Positions 37,845 through 46,128 of a stretch of DNA of 64,000 bases are shown one piece after another. Where the stretch lies: the NCBI RefSeq assembly GCF_026627445.1, contig NZ_JAPNLJ010000005.1, positions 216,849 to 280,848 on the forward strand. The letters are read 5' to 3'. The notes beneath the pieces are model-generated. The model searched no databases. It was not told the origin of the DNA and was given only the letters and a program-made list of their open reading frames with translations. The translations under genes and the position numbers were made by a program. Each line of letters begins with the position of its first letter. Within the stretch, counting starts at the first letter, position 1. The DNA comes from Streptomyces sp. H27-H1 (GTDB taxonomy: Bacteria; Actinomycetota; Actinomycetes; Streptomycetales; Streptomycetaceae).

Positions 37845-39136
37845 GCTGCTTTCGCCGCCCTCTCCATCTCCAGCTCGACTTCCGTGCCGCCGTCGGGCGC
37901 GGACCGCAGCCGCGCGGTCCCGCCGTTGCGCTGCATCCGGCCGATGATCGATTCTCGTACGCCCATCCGGTCGTCCGGTACCGCGTCGAGGTCGAAGCCC
38001 GGTCCGCGGTCCCGTACGGACACGAACACCTTCTGGCCCTCCACCTCCGCGTACACCTGGACGGGGCCGCCGTCGCCACCGTACTTGGCGGCATTGACCA
38101 TCGCCTCGCGCGCGGCCTGCATCTGTGCGGACAGCCTCTCGTCTAGGGGGCAGTCGCCGACGACGACCACCTCGATCTGGACCCCGTGGTGGTCCTCGAC
38201 TTCGGCGGCGGTCTTCTTCACGGCGTCGGCCAGTGTCGTCGGCTCCTCGCCCTCGTCCTTGCCGGTGCCCTCGGGCTTGTACAGCCAGTTGCGCAGTTCC
38301 CGCTCCTGGGCCCGGGCCAGGCGGCGCACCTCCCCGACGTCCTCGGCGTTGCGCTGGATCAGGGTGAGGGTGTGCAGCACGGAGTCGTGGACGTGGGCGG
38401 CCACCTCGGCGCGCTCCTGGGCGCGGATCCTCATCAGGCGCTCCTCGGAGAGGTCCTGGGTCATCCGGATCAGCCAGGGTCCTGCCAGGAGGGCGACGCC
38501 GACGAGGACGGCGAGGGTGGCGGTCAGCACGTTGCCCAGCTGGGCCGCGGATCCGCGGACCACGATGAAGACGGTCAGGCCCACGCCGACCAGGGCGACG
38601 CCCGCGAGTGCGCGGGCGAACTGCAGGAGCCGGGCGTGCCGGCCGGCAGCGGCGTTCCAGTGGGCGCGGCGGGCGTTGTCGGCCTGGCGCCAGACGAGGA
38701 CCACGCCGGCCCCGACGAGCAGGGTCGGCCACACGTACCGTCCGGAGCTGCCGCCGACCTGGACCTTGGAGATGAAGATGCCCGCGCCGACGCAGAGTGC
38801 GATCAGCGCGACGATCTGGCCCCGCTCGGGCTTGCGCAGCCGGCGGGTTCCGTCGGGGAGGGTGTCGAAGTAGGAGCGGTGGCCGCTACGGCCCCCGACG
38901 CCTAGCGGTACGAAGACCCAGAACGCGGCGTAGAGCAGTACGCCGAGGCCGTCGCCCCACATGAACAGGCCGAGGAAGGTGAGCCGGACCCAGACGACGG
39001 GCAGGCCCAGGTGCCCTGCGAGGCCGCGCGCGACTCCGCCGAGCATCCGGCCGTCGGCGCTGCGGTAGAGCTTGCGCTGCGGCGTCTCGTCGGAGTCGGG
39101 TGCGTACGGCGTGCGGGGAGCGGCTGCTACGGGCAT
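37841..39136 (-). CDS. PspC-fused membrane sensor histidine kinase
   Basis: About 431 residues from the ATG at 39134-39136. A GTG five codons earlier (39151) is an alternative. Residues about 20-80 are a PspC domain (LYRSADGRMLGGVARGLAGHL, then WVRLTFLGLFMW). Several membrane helices span 70-210. The HisKA_3 phosphoacceptor is in AAHVHDSVLHTL, at about residue 247, and the ATPase domain ends ADGGTEVELEME-like with VRDRGPGFDL. It is co-translated with the response regulator. PspC in a kinase suggests direct sensing of membrane stress. Confidence 0.9.
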   Translation of the reverse strand: MPVAAAPRTPYAPDSDETPQRKLYRSADGRMLGGVARGLAGHLGLPVVWVRLTFLGLFMWGDGLGVLLYAAFWVFVPLGVGGRSGHRSYFDTLPDGTRRLRKPERGQIVALIALCVGAGIFISKVQVGGSSGRYVWPTLLVGAGVVLVWRQADNARRAHWNAAAGRHARLLQFARALAGVALVGVGLTVFIVVRGSAAQLGNVLTATLAVLVGVALLAGPWLIRMTQDLSEERLMRIRAQERAEVAAHVHDSVLHTLTLIQRNAEDVGEVRRLARAQERELRNWLYKPEGTGKDEGEEPTTLADAVKKTAAEVEDHHGVQIEVVVVGDCPLDERLSAQMQAAREAMVNAAKYGGDGGPVQVYAEVEGQKVFVSVRDRGPGFDLDAVPDDRMGVRESIIGRMQRNGGTARLRSAPDGGTEVELEMERAAKAA

Positions 39137-39267
39137 GTCACCGATGGTCACACGCCCCCGGTGCCCGGGACATCAGGGCAGCCCCCCAGTTCTCTCGGGG
39201 GGATATCAGGGTTGCGCCAGGGTAGATCCGGATGCCCGCGGCGCCGGCGGACCCCCACCATGTAGGC

Positions 39268-40671
39268 ATGACCGAAGTACACGATTCCCCGCCGCCGGAC
39301 GCAGGAGCCGGCCCGAGTGCGGCCGGCGCGAGTGCGGCCGGCACGAGCACCGGCTCCGGGCCGCCGCTCGCCGAGCGCCCTCCCCTGCGCCGCGCCAAGC
39401 GCGACAAGGTGCTCGCGGGCGTGTGCGGCGGCCTGGGACGGTACTTCGATCTCGACCCGCTGATCTTCCGGATCGTGCTCGGCGTCCTGACCGTCACCGG
39501 CGGCGTCGGTCTGATCTTCTACGGCTTCGCGTGGCTGCTGCTTCCCCAGGAGGGCGAGGACGACAGCGAGGTGAAGAAGCTGCTGACGGGCCGGGTCGAG
39601 GGGGCGACGCTGGCGGCGGTCTTCGCCGCGCTGGTGGGCTGCGCCCTGTTCCTGTCGATGCTGGACAACGGCGGGCTGGCGGTCTTCTCCGTCCTGGTGG
39701 TCCTGGCGCTGGGCGGCGCGGCGTACTGGTCGCAGCGACGGCGGAGCGCTGCCGCCGGCGCCCCCGAGGAGAAGGCCTCGCCGGGCGCGGAGTTCGTATA
39801 CCCGGCGGCGACCCGCACCGGGCACCGTACGGCGCACAGTCCGGCGCCGCCCGAGACGCAGGCGCCGCCGACGCCCGGCGGGCCGTCCTGGTGGCGGGAC
39901 CCGCTGGTCAAGGACGGCACCACGGGCCCGGTCGGCTCGACCGGGTACCTGTGGGGCCCCGACGACTCGGTGCCCGCCGGCCCCGGCCGGGACCAGGCCG
40001 GGGCCCCGGAGTCGGGGAAGCGGGTCCGTAGGGAGCCGCGGGGCGGGATCGGCGGCCGGGTGTTCGTGCTGGCCCTGCTGGCCGGGGTCCTCTCCACCGC
40101 CTCGGTCTGGGAAGGCAGCACCCTGAGCCACGCGCTGCAGGTCGGCTTCGCCGCCGCCCTCGCCGTCTTCGGCCTGGGGCTCGCGGTGAGTTCGGTCAAG
40201 GGCCGCACCGGCTTCGGCACCGTACTGCTCTCGGTGATCACGGCCGGACTGCTGGCCGGGGCGGTCGCGCTGCCCAAGGAGATCGGAACCCACTGGCAGG
40301 AGATCGTCTGGCGGCCGGCCGCGGTGGCCGACGTACGGCCGCAGTACACGGCGGACACCGCGGTGGCCACCTTGGACCTGAGCCGACTGGACGTGCCCAA
40401 GGGCACCACCCTGCCCGTCCACGCACGGATCGAGGCGGGACGGCTCAAGGTGATCCTGCCGAGGGAGGTCACCGCGCCGACCGAGGCCGAGGTCCGGCTG
40501 GGAGACATCCAGATGCCCGGCGACCCCCGGGGTTCGATACGCATCAAGGACGGCGGCGAGACCCGGACCGAGACCCTGCAGCCCTCCCCGGGCACCGAAG
40601 CGGGCGGCACGATCGAATTGCACCTGAGCACGGGTGTGGGACAGGTGGAGGTGGCTCGTGCGGCGTCATGA
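39268..40671 (+). CDS. PspC domain membrane protein with LiaF-like C-terminus
   Basis: A 467-residue protein. Its N-terminus is Ala/Gly/Ser rich. A PspC domain at about 40-100 contains DKVLAGVCGGLGRYFDLDP. More helices and a polar loop follow, then another membrane set (about 285-335). The last 130 residues (GTTLPVHARIEAGRLKVILP) resemble the beta-rich C-terminal part of LiaF-type proteins. The ATG at 39268 is used. Starts at 39232 and 39250 are possible. It is divergent from the PspC kinase by about 130 bp and probably belongs to its regulon. Confidence 0.85.
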   Translation: MTEVHDSPPPDAGAGPSAAGASAAGTSTGSGPPLAERPPLRRAKRDKVLAGVCGGLGRYFDLDPLIFRIVLGVLTVTGGVGLIFYGFAWLLLPQEGEDDSEVKKLLTGRVEGATLAAVFAALVGCALFLSMLDNGGLAVFSVLVVLALGGAAYWSQRRRSAAAGAPEEKASPGAEFVYPAATRTGHRTAHSPAPPETQAPPTPGGPSWWRDPLVKDGTTGPVGSTGYLWGPDDSVPAGPGRDQAGAPESGKRVRREPRGGIGGRVFVLALLAGVLSTASVWEGSTLSHALQVGFAAALAVFGLGLAVSSVKGRTGFGTVLLSVITAGLLAGAVALPKEIGTHWQEIVWRPAAVADVRPQYTADTAVATLDLSRLDVPKGTTLPVHARIEAGRLKVILPREVTAPTEAEVRLGDIQMPGDPRGSIRIKDGGETRTETLQPSPGTEAGGTIELHLSTGVGQVEVARAAS

Positions 40672-40882
40672 GTTCCAGCCGGGACGGCTGATCGCGGGAC
40701 TGGTCCTGCTGGCTGCCGGGGTGCTCTATCTCCTCGCCGCGGACGGCCAGGCCGATCCGCCCTGGTTCTTCGTCCTCCTGATGACGGCGGGCGGCCTCGC
40801 CTTCGCCGCCGTCACCGGGCTGGTGACCTACGCCGTGCGCCGCGACCGGCGCGAGCGGATCAGCGAGTCCAGCGAGAGGTAG
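40658..40882 (+). CDS. small two-helix membrane protein
   Basis: A 74-residue product from the GTG at 40658. It overlaps the PspC gene by 14 bases and so is probably co-translated. Two hydrophobic helices (LIAGLVLLAAGVLYLLAA and FFVLLMTAGGLAFAAVTGLV) are followed by the basic tail RRDRRERISESSER. Its last 55 bases run into the 3' end of the convergent DoxX gene. The role is unknown, perhaps in the PspC complex. Confidence 0.75.
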   Translation: MRRHEFQPGRLIAGLVLLAAGVLYLLAADGQADPPWFFVLLMTAGGLAFAAVTGLVTYAVRRDRRERISESSER

Positions 40883-41361
40883 GGCGCCCCTGCGAGGACC
40901 AGCGGGGTCCAGGCCACGAGGTAGATCAGGTCGTTGCCGTAGTAGTAGGGGGTCACCGCCCAGGACACGGTGAGCCACAGGCTGAGCGAGATCAGGGCCC
41001 CGCCGACGGACGCGATCCGGGTCAGGAGTCCGGCCAGGACTCCCAGGCCGACCAGGAGTTCCCCGATGGCCAGGGCGACGGCGAAGCCGACGGGTGCCTT
41101 CAGGGACAGGTCCACCAGGGCCGGGATCGCCGAGGTGTCGCGCACCCCCCGCATCAGATCGCCGATGGAGCCGTCGCCGGTGGCGGAGAGGAACGCGGAG
41201 TCGGTCAGCTTGTCCAGGCCCGCGTAGACGAAGGTAACGCCGAGGAAGATCCGCAGGGGCAGCAGCGCGTGGCGGGCGGCGAGGGCGCGCAGGCCGCCCA
41301 GGTCACGCGGACCTGAGGGCTCGTCGGCGGGGGCGGCGGAGGGGACGTCAGTTCGGATCAC
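40828..41361 (-). CDS. DoxX family membrane protein
   Basis: A 177-residue DoxX-type protein, GTG start at 41359-41361. Four helices are present. The family core LRIFLGVTFVYAGLDKLTD begins at about residue 36, then LAIGELLVGLGVLAGLLTRI and LWLTVSWAVTPYY. DoxX proteins act in quinone or sulfur redox chemistry of the membrane. Its last 55 bases overlap the convergent small membrane protein gene. Confidence 0.85.
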   Translation of the reverse strand: MIRTDVPSAAPADEPSGPRDLGGLRALAARHALLPLRIFLGVTFVYAGLDKLTDSAFLSATGDGSIGDLMRGVRDTSAIPALVDLSLKAPVGFAVALAIGELLVGLGVLAGLLTRIASVGGALISLSLWLTVSWAVTPYYYGNDLIYLVAWTPLVLAGAPYLSLDSLIRSRRSRRTA

Positions 41362-41379
41362 GCGACATGTGTACCCGCT

Positions 41380-42636
41380 TCACTCCGCCACGTCGATGGT
41401 GCACCGGTTGGATTCCACCCCCGCGGCGGTGACGACCTGGATCTCGATGCGCCCCGGTTCCACTTCCGCCGGGACCGGCACGGTCAGTACGGCGTCGGAG
41501 GGGTTGGTGAAGCCGCCCGCCACCGGGACCAGCGGTACGTGCACATGGATGACACCCACCCGGACCACCAGTCGGGCCAGCATCTCCGGCGTCTGAGCCC
41601 CGGGCGGGACGAAGCCGACTCCGCGGATCTCGATGTCGTCCCCGGGGCGGATCGCCGCGTCCAGATCCCCGGGCTCGCGTCTGCGCACCACCGACAGCAC
41701 GAGCGGCCGGCTGCCCTCCGCGTACTTCGCCGCCAGGTACACGGCCGCCGACAGGGCCACCAGCAGCGCCAGGGCCCACGGCAGCCGCGGCAGCCGGTCC
41801 GGGAACCGGGCCAGCGAGACCGCCGCGAAGCCCAGCACCACCGTGGAGACCAGCACGTACTGGGCGTCCGGGAAGGAGCCCCGGCCCGCGTCGTCCGTGA
41901 GCAGGTCGGCCCCGGTCGGCCGGTCGGCCGGCAGCTTCTGCAGCCGCTGCCCCATGATCCGTACGGAGACCACCCGGCGGACCAGCACCGCGACCGCCGA
42001 AGTCAGCCCGAGGACCGCCAGCAGCGGCAGCGCCCGGTCGAGCGCGAGCCCCTCGTACAGCGCCTGGCGCTGCGGTCCGGGCGAGGAGGCGGCGAGACGC
42101 AGCGCGGGCAGCAGCGTCGCGAAGGCGGTGAGCACCAGCCAGGCGCTCGGTACCGTCTTCGAGGTGGACAGCCGGTTGTCCTCGCCGACGAGCGGGGCCA
42201 GCAGTCCGCCCCGGAGCGTCTGCGCGCGGGCCGCCACCGTCAGCAGGGCGGCCAGCACGAGTGCGGCCAGCAGCCCGGCGGTGCGCGCCGTGGACCAGCC
42301 GGTGCCGAGGGCGGCGGCGACCTGGACCACCAGCAGCACTCCCGCGGCGATCCACACGGCGAGGACCGCCCGCCGGGAGAACAGGTAGAGCCAGGAGGTG
42401 CCCGCCTCCCGGCCCCGGTCGGCGACCGTCCGGGCCGACAGGGTCAGCTCGTCGGAAACCCACTGGCGGGAGGCGCCGAGGGAGTGGGCCACTGCGGCCG
42501 GCACCCCCTGGCCGGAGGCGAACTCATCGCGCTTCTCCAGGAACGCGGCGACCGCGCGTCGGTGCCCCTCCCGTGCGCAGTCCTCGCAGGTACAAGCTGC
42601 GGTATGGGTACCTCTGGACATCTCTTGGACAGCCAC
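41380..42636 (-). CDS. multi-pass membrane protein with Cys motif and IPT-like C-terminus
   Basis: A 418-residue protein. It begins with a Cys cluster (ACTCEDCAREGH), then a cytoplasmic helical part. Six to seven membrane helices follow at about 88-300. A C-terminal domain of about 110 residues (PGDDIEIRGVGFVPPGAQTP, then GVESNRCTIDVAE) resembles an IPT/TIG immunoglobulin-like fold. The GTG at 42634-42636 has GAGAGG upstream. An ATG at 42619-42621 is possible. The function is unknown, and the neighbours give no clue. Confidence 0.7.
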   Translation of the reverse strand: MAVQEMSRGTHTAACTCEDCAREGHRRAVAAFLEKRDEFASGQGVPAAVAHSLGASRQWVSDELTLSARTVADRGREAGTSWLYLFSRRAVLAVWIAAGVLLVVQVAAALGTGWSTARTAGLLAALVLAALLTVAARAQTLRGGLLAPLVGEDNRLSTSKTVPSAWLVLTAFATLLPALRLAASSPGPQRQALYEGLALDRALPLLAVLGLTSAVAVLVRRVVSVRIMGQRLQKLPADRPTGADLLTDDAGRGSFPDAQYVLVSTVVLGFAAVSLARFPDRLPRLPWALALLVALSAAVYLAAKYAEGSRPLVLSVVRRREPGDLDAAIRPGDDIEIRGVGFVPPGAQTPEMLARLVVRVGVIHVHVPLVPVAGGFTNPSDAVLTVPVPAEVEPGRIEIQVVTAAGVESNRCTIDVAE

Positions 42637-42738
42637 GAACGTGCCGCCTCTCTGAACTACGGTGCAATGCCAGCGAATTGTGCACCACTGCGGCAGTGTT
42701 CCGGATTGCGCACGATGTCAGAGCAGGTGATTAACCGT

Positions 42739-43545
42739 TCATGATGTTGACGCCACACCTTCCAGCAGCGGCTGGCAGTTCACCCAGGCCGCCAGATCGG
42801 ACCCGAACCGCTCCCGGGTCGCGAGCGCGCTGTGGTGGCTGATGAGCACCGCTTTCCCGGCCGCCCGCGCGATCAGCTGGACCTGCGCGGCCCGCTCCGC
42901 GGCGATGAACCACCAGGCGGCGGCCTCCACCGAGTCGCCGACCGTCAGCAGCCCTCGGTTGCGCAGGACCAGCGCCTTGTAGGGTCCGAGCGCGCCCGCG
43001 ATCCGTTCGGCGTCCGCGCCGCCCGCGGCATCGCCGCCCAAGAACGCGTCGAGCAGTGCGTGGTCCTCGTAGAAGGCGCAGGCCTCCTGGGTGACGGGGG
43101 CGATCAGTTCGCCGAGCGCGGCGAGCGCCCTGCCGTACGGGGCCTGCGTGCGGACGACCGCCACCACGGCGGGCCGGGCCCGGTGGACGGCCGCGTGCAC
43201 GGCGAAGGCCAGCTGGTTGACCCGGCGCTCCCCCTGCCGGACCCGCCCCTCCCCGTCGACCAGCAGCAGGTCGTCGGGGCCGATCGCGCCGAAGGCCCGG
43301 CCGAAGGGGTTCACCCAGTAGCAGTCCTCGAACTCCGGGTCCCGGGCGGTGACGTGCCCGCCCACCCCGTCCTCGTACCCGAGCCGCCCCAGCAGCCGCA
43401 GTACCCCGGCGAGCCGTTCCTTGCGGTGCGCGCGCTCCTCCCCGGCGGTCGCGAACACCGGCGGCATCTCGAAGCCCAGCCGCTCGACGGGTACGGGCGG
43501 GGGTGCGGGTACGAGTGCGCGTGTGCGTGCCGGCTGCTCGGACAT
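42739..43545 (-). CDS. class II aldolase/adducin-fold protein lacking zinc ligands
   Basis: A 268-residue protein of the class II aldolase/adducin fold (GYEDGVGGHVTARDP, GAIGPDDLLLVD). Aldolases bind zinc through His-x-His and a later His in NHG. Here those positions are VVRTQAPYG (Arg132, Gln134) and LRNRGLLTV (Arg197). All three ligands are changed (codons 43150-43152, 43144-43146, 42955-42957), while the fold signature AFYEDHALLDAFLGG is kept. It cannot be a normal zinc aldolase, and may be a binding or regulatory relative. The ATG at 43543-43545 follows AGGAGGG. Confidence 0.8.
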   Translation of the reverse strand: MSEQPARTRALVPAPPPVPVERLGFEMPPVFATAGEERAHRKERLAGVLRLLGRLGYEDGVGGHVTARDPEFEDCYWVNPFGRAFGAIGPDDLLLVDGEGRVRQGERRVNQLAFAVHAAVHRARPAVVAVVRTQAPYGRALAALGELIAPVTQEACAFYEDHALLDAFLGGDAAGGADAERIAGALGPYKALVLRNRGLLTVGDSVEAAAWWFIAAERAAQVQLIARAAGKAVLISHHSALATRERFGSDLAAWVNCQPLLEGVASTS

Positions 43546-43607
43546 GGCCCTCCTTCAAGGTCGCGGCGCAAAGTACCGGCGACCGGCCGAAGAGGCCATA
43601 CACGCGG

Positions 43608-43644
43608 CGAGGCCGCCGCTCCCTGCGCGGGAGCGGCGGCCTCG
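43608..43644 (-). terminator. guaA terminator
   Basis: A 16-bp stem (CGAGGCCGCCGCTCCC, loop TGCGC) lies 24 bp past the guaA stop and upstream of the aldolase-like start. It likely separates the two transcripts. Confidence 0.75.
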
Positions 43645-43667
43645 TCACGTACGGCGGTCGGGCGGGA

Positions 43668-45254
43668 CTACTCCCACTCGATGGTGCCCGGGGGCTTGCT
43701 CGTGCAGTCCAGGACCACACGGTTGACGTCCGGCACCTCGTTGGTGATGCGGGTGGAGATCCGCGCGAGCACCTCGTACGGCATGCGCGTCCAGTCCGCG
43801 GTCATCGCGTCCTCGGAGGAGACGGGGCGCAGCACGATCGGGTGGCCGTACGTACGGCCGTCACCCTGGACGCCGACGCTGCGGACATCGGCGAGCAGGA
43901 CGACCGGGCACTGCCAGATCTCGCGGTCCAGGCCGGCCGCCGTGAGCTCGTGGCGGGCGATGGCGTCGGCCTCGCGGAGCAGGTCCAGGCGCTCCTTGGT
44001 GACCTCGCCGACGATGCGGATGCCGAGGCCGGGGCCGGGGAACGGCTGGCGCTGGACGATCTCGGCGGGCAGGCCGAGCTCCTGGCCGACCATCCGGACC
44101 TCGTCCTTGAACAGCTGGCGCAGCGGCTCGACGAGCTCGAACTCGATGTCGTCGGGGAGCCCGCCCACGTTGTGGTGGGACTTGATGTTGGCGGTGCCGG
44201 TGCCGCCGCCGGACTCGACGACGTCCGGGTACAGGGTGCCCTGGACCAGGAAGGCCACCGCCGGGCCGTCCTCCTGGAGGATCTCCAGCTGCGCCGCCTC
44301 GAAGACGCGGATGAACTCGCGTCCGATGATCTTGCGCTTGGTCTCCGGGTCGGAGACCCCGGCCAGCGCGTTCAGGAAGCGCTCCTGCGCGTCGACGACC
44401 TTCAGCTGCACGCCGGTGGCGGCGACGAAGTCCTTCTCGACCTGCTCGGTCTCGCCCTTGCGCATCAGACCGTGGTCCACGTACACGCAGGTCAGCTGGG
44501 AGCCGATGGCCTTCTGCACGAGGGCCGCGGCGACCGCGGAGTCCACGCCGCCGGACAGACCGCAGATGGCGCGCTTGTCGCCGACCTGCTCGCGGATGGC
44601 CGCGACCTGCTCCTCGACGATGTTGCCGGTGGTCCAGGTGGGCTGCAGGCCCGCACCCCGGTAGAGGAAGTGCTCCAGGATCTGCTGGCCGTGCGTGGAG
44701 TGCATCACCTCGGGGTGGTACTGCACGCCGTAGAGCTTCTTCTCGTCGTTCTCGAAGGCCGCGACCGGGACGACGTCGGTCGACGCGGTGACGGTGAAGC
44801 CCTCGGGGGCGGCGGAGCAGGCGTCGCCGTGGGACATCCACACCGACTGGTTCTCGGGGGTGCCCTCGAAGAGGGTGGATCCGGCCTTGGAGACGGCCAG
44901 CGGGGTGCGGCCGTACTCGCGCGAGCCGGTGTTGTCGACGGTGCCGCCGAGGGTGACCGCCATCAGCTGGAAGCCGTAGCACATGCCGAAGACGGGAACG
45001 CCGGCCTCGAAGAGCGCGCGGTCGAGCTGGGGCGCCCCTTCCGCGTACACGGAGGACGGGCCGCCGGAGAGGATGATCGCCTTGGGGTTCTTGGCGAGCA
45101 TCTCGGCCACGGGCATCGTGGCGGGCACGATCTCGGAGTAGACCCGTGCCTCGCGGACGCGGCGGGCGATGAGCTGCGCGTACTGGGCGCCGAAGTCGAC
45201 GACGAGCACCGTGTCCGGAGCGCTGTCGTGGGTGGCGAAGGTGGCTTCTGGCAC
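43668..45254 (-). CDS. guaA: GMP synthase (glutamine-hydrolysing)
   Basis: A 528-residue enzyme that converts XMP to GMP with glutamine and ATP. The amidotransferase part has the Cys in [15 protein letters not shown] and the His-Glu pair in QYHPEVMHS. The ATP pyrophosphatase part has the P-loop [13 protein letters not shown]. The C-terminal dimerisation domain ends KPPGTIEWE. The ATG at 45252-45254 is preceded by GGAAGGCC. It is divergent from the chorismate mutase leader. The other purine genes are about 31 kb away. Confidence 0.97.
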   Translation of the reverse strand: MPEATFATHDSAPDTVLVVDFGAQYAQLIARRVREARVYSEIVPATMPVAEMLAKNPKAIILSGGPSSVYAEGAPQLDRALFEAGVPVFGMCYGFQLMAVTLGGTVDNTGSREYGRTPLAVSKAGSTLFEGTPENQSVWMSHGDACSAAPEGFTVTASTDVVPVAAFENDEKKLYGVQYHPEVMHSTHGQQILEHFLYRGAGLQPTWTTGNIVEEQVAAIREQVGDKRAICGLSGGVDSAVAAALVQKAIGSQLTCVYVDHGLMRKGETEQVEKDFVAATGVQLKVVDAQERFLNALAGVSDPETKRKIIGREFIRVFEAAQLEILQEDGPAVAFLVQGTLYPDVVESGGGTGTANIKSHHNVGGLPDDIEFELVEPLRQLFKDEVRMVGQELGLPAEIVQRQPFPGPGLGIRIVGEVTKERLDLLREADAIARHELTAAGLDREIWQCPVVLLADVRSVGVQGDGRTYGHPIVLRPVSSEDAMTADWTRMPYEVLARISTRITNEVPDVNRVVLDCTSKPPGTIEWE

Positions 45255-45342
45255 GGGGCAGGCCTTCCGGCGGAAGAGGGGGTTGTTTTGTCGATTCTAA
45301 CGGGGGACGGACAGCCCTCTTTGTCTCACTGTCCGAACCGGC

Positions 45343-45371
45343 TTGGCACGGAGCGGGACAGAGGGTAATAA
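45343..45371 (+). promoter_or_regulatory. sigma-70-like promoter of the chorismate mutase leader
   Basis: TTGGCA (45343-45348), then a 17-bp spacer, then TAATAA (45366-45371). The expected start of transcription is about 7 bases on, at or next to the ATG of the leader peptide (45379), so its mRNA is probably leaderless. Confidence 0.65.
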
Positions 45372-45378
45372 TCCCTCC

Positions 45379-45447
45379 ATGCGCAAGCAGCTGAGCTTCC
45401 TCTTTACCTATGGCACCGGCCGGTCCGGTCGCCATGGGTCATCGTGA
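45379..45447 (+). CDS. 22-residue Phe/Tyr leader peptide
   Basis: An ATG frame of 22 codons ending in TGA. Codons 7, 9 and 11 are Phe, Phe and Tyr (SFLFTY), directly before a self-complementary stretch (GGCACCGG/CCGGTCGCC) and 23 bp before the terminator hairpin. Phe and Tyr are the end products of the chorismate mutase branch. The layout is that of an amino-acid attenuation leader: ribosomes pausing at Phe/Tyr codons would favour read-through. Too short for ordinary gene finders. Confidence 0.6.
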   Translation: MRKQLSFLFTYGTGRSGRHGSS

Positions 45448-45470
45448 TGCTCGCTTGAGCCACTGACTTC

Positions 45471-45508
45471 CCAGAGCGCCCCGGTCCGACAGGACCGGGG
45501 CGCTCTGG
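45471..45508 (+). terminator. attenuator hairpin upstream of chorismate mutase
   Basis: A perfect 17-bp stem (CCAGAGCGCCCCGGTCC, loop GACA) lies between the leader peptide and the chorismate mutase gene, 41 bp before its ATG. The 5' arm segment CCGGTCC (45481-45487) can pair with upstream GGTCCGG (45422-45428), with one U-U mismatch, as an antiterminator. No T tract follows, which is usual in actinomycetes. Confidence 0.7.
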
Positions 45509-45549
45509 CGTTCCCGCTCCGGTCGGACCCCATCGACAGGAGACCCGCC

Positions 45550-45813
45550 ATGACCACGATCACCACCACCCCCGAGCAGCTGATCGCCGACTCCCGCGAG
45601 CGGATCGACTCCCTCGACGACCGGATCATCGGTCTGATCCAGGAGCGGATGGCCGTCTCGACCGTCATCCAGGAGGCCCGGATCGGCTCGGGCGGGCGCC
45701 GGGTGCACCTGTCCCGGGAGATGGAGGTCCTGGGGCACTGGAGCGACGCCCTCGGCAAGCCCGGCACCACGCTCGCCATGATCCTGCTGGAGCTGTGCCG
45801 GGGCCGGGTGTGA
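45550..45813 (+). CDS. chorismate mutase (AroQ type)
   Basis: An 87-residue monofunctional chorismate mutase catalysing chorismate to prephenate, the branch to Phe and Tyr. The helical AroQ signature is present: ADSRERIDSLDDRIIGLIQERM, REMEVLGHWSDALG, and a final LELCRGRV. The ATG at 45550 follows ACAGGAGACCC, a strong binding site. The upstream leader, hairpin and promoter suggest control by Phe/Tyr supply. No dehydratase or regulatory domain is attached. Confidence 0.9.
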   Translation: MTTITTTPEQLIADSRERIDSLDDRIIGLIQERMAVSTVIQEARIGSGGRRVHLSREMEVLGHWSDALGKPGTTLAMILLELCRGRV

Positions 45814-45923
45814 CGGCGGTACGGGGCCTGCGGCGGCGGCCCGGCCGGTGGCCGTGACGCCTGTTCGTCACCCGTCCGGACCGTGACCGCCCCCAGCACC
45901 CTTCGTTGATGCGGATGACCGTG

Positions 45924-46016
45924 CCAGCCAGGTGCGGAACCGCAGCACCACGCGTGGCTTGGCTGGAGCGATGAGACGCACCCCTCTGCGGGGCGTGCGT
46001 CGTGGGACCTCGCTCC
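45924..46016. ncRNA. structured non-coding element, candidate RNA
   Basis: In a 315-bp gap (45814-46128) two stem structures follow each other. CCAGCCA (45924-45930) pairs with TGGCTGG (45960-45966) and encloses a smaller hairpin (TGCG-GAAC-CGCA, 45933-45944). GAGCGA (45966-45971) pairs with TCGCTC (46010-46015) and encloses GACGCACCCC/GGGGCGTGCGTC. No open frame fits. It could be the end of the chorismate mutase transcript or a separate RNA. Confidence 0.4.
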
Positions 46017-46063
46017 TTCATGTGACCGGACGGCAGGGGACAGCAGCCCGGTCACCACACAAG

Positions 46064-46097
46064 ACGGCCGGCCCGGGGGACGCCCCGGACCGGCCGT
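46064..46097 (-). terminator. terminator of the LAETG surface protein gene
   Basis: Arms of 8 and 6 bp with one C-A mismatch (ACGGCCGG-C-CCGGGG, loop GACG) lie 32 bp past the stop of the leftward surface protein. The flanking run of T (TTCTT) is on the right of the plus strand. Confidence 0.65.
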
Positions 46098-46128
46098 TCT
46101 TCTGTTTCCCCGTCACAGACCTGCGCCG

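Noticed and set aside
45543..45813. Chorismate mutase as prephenate dehydratase fusion
   Set aside because: The product is 87 residues, with no dehydratase or ACT domain.
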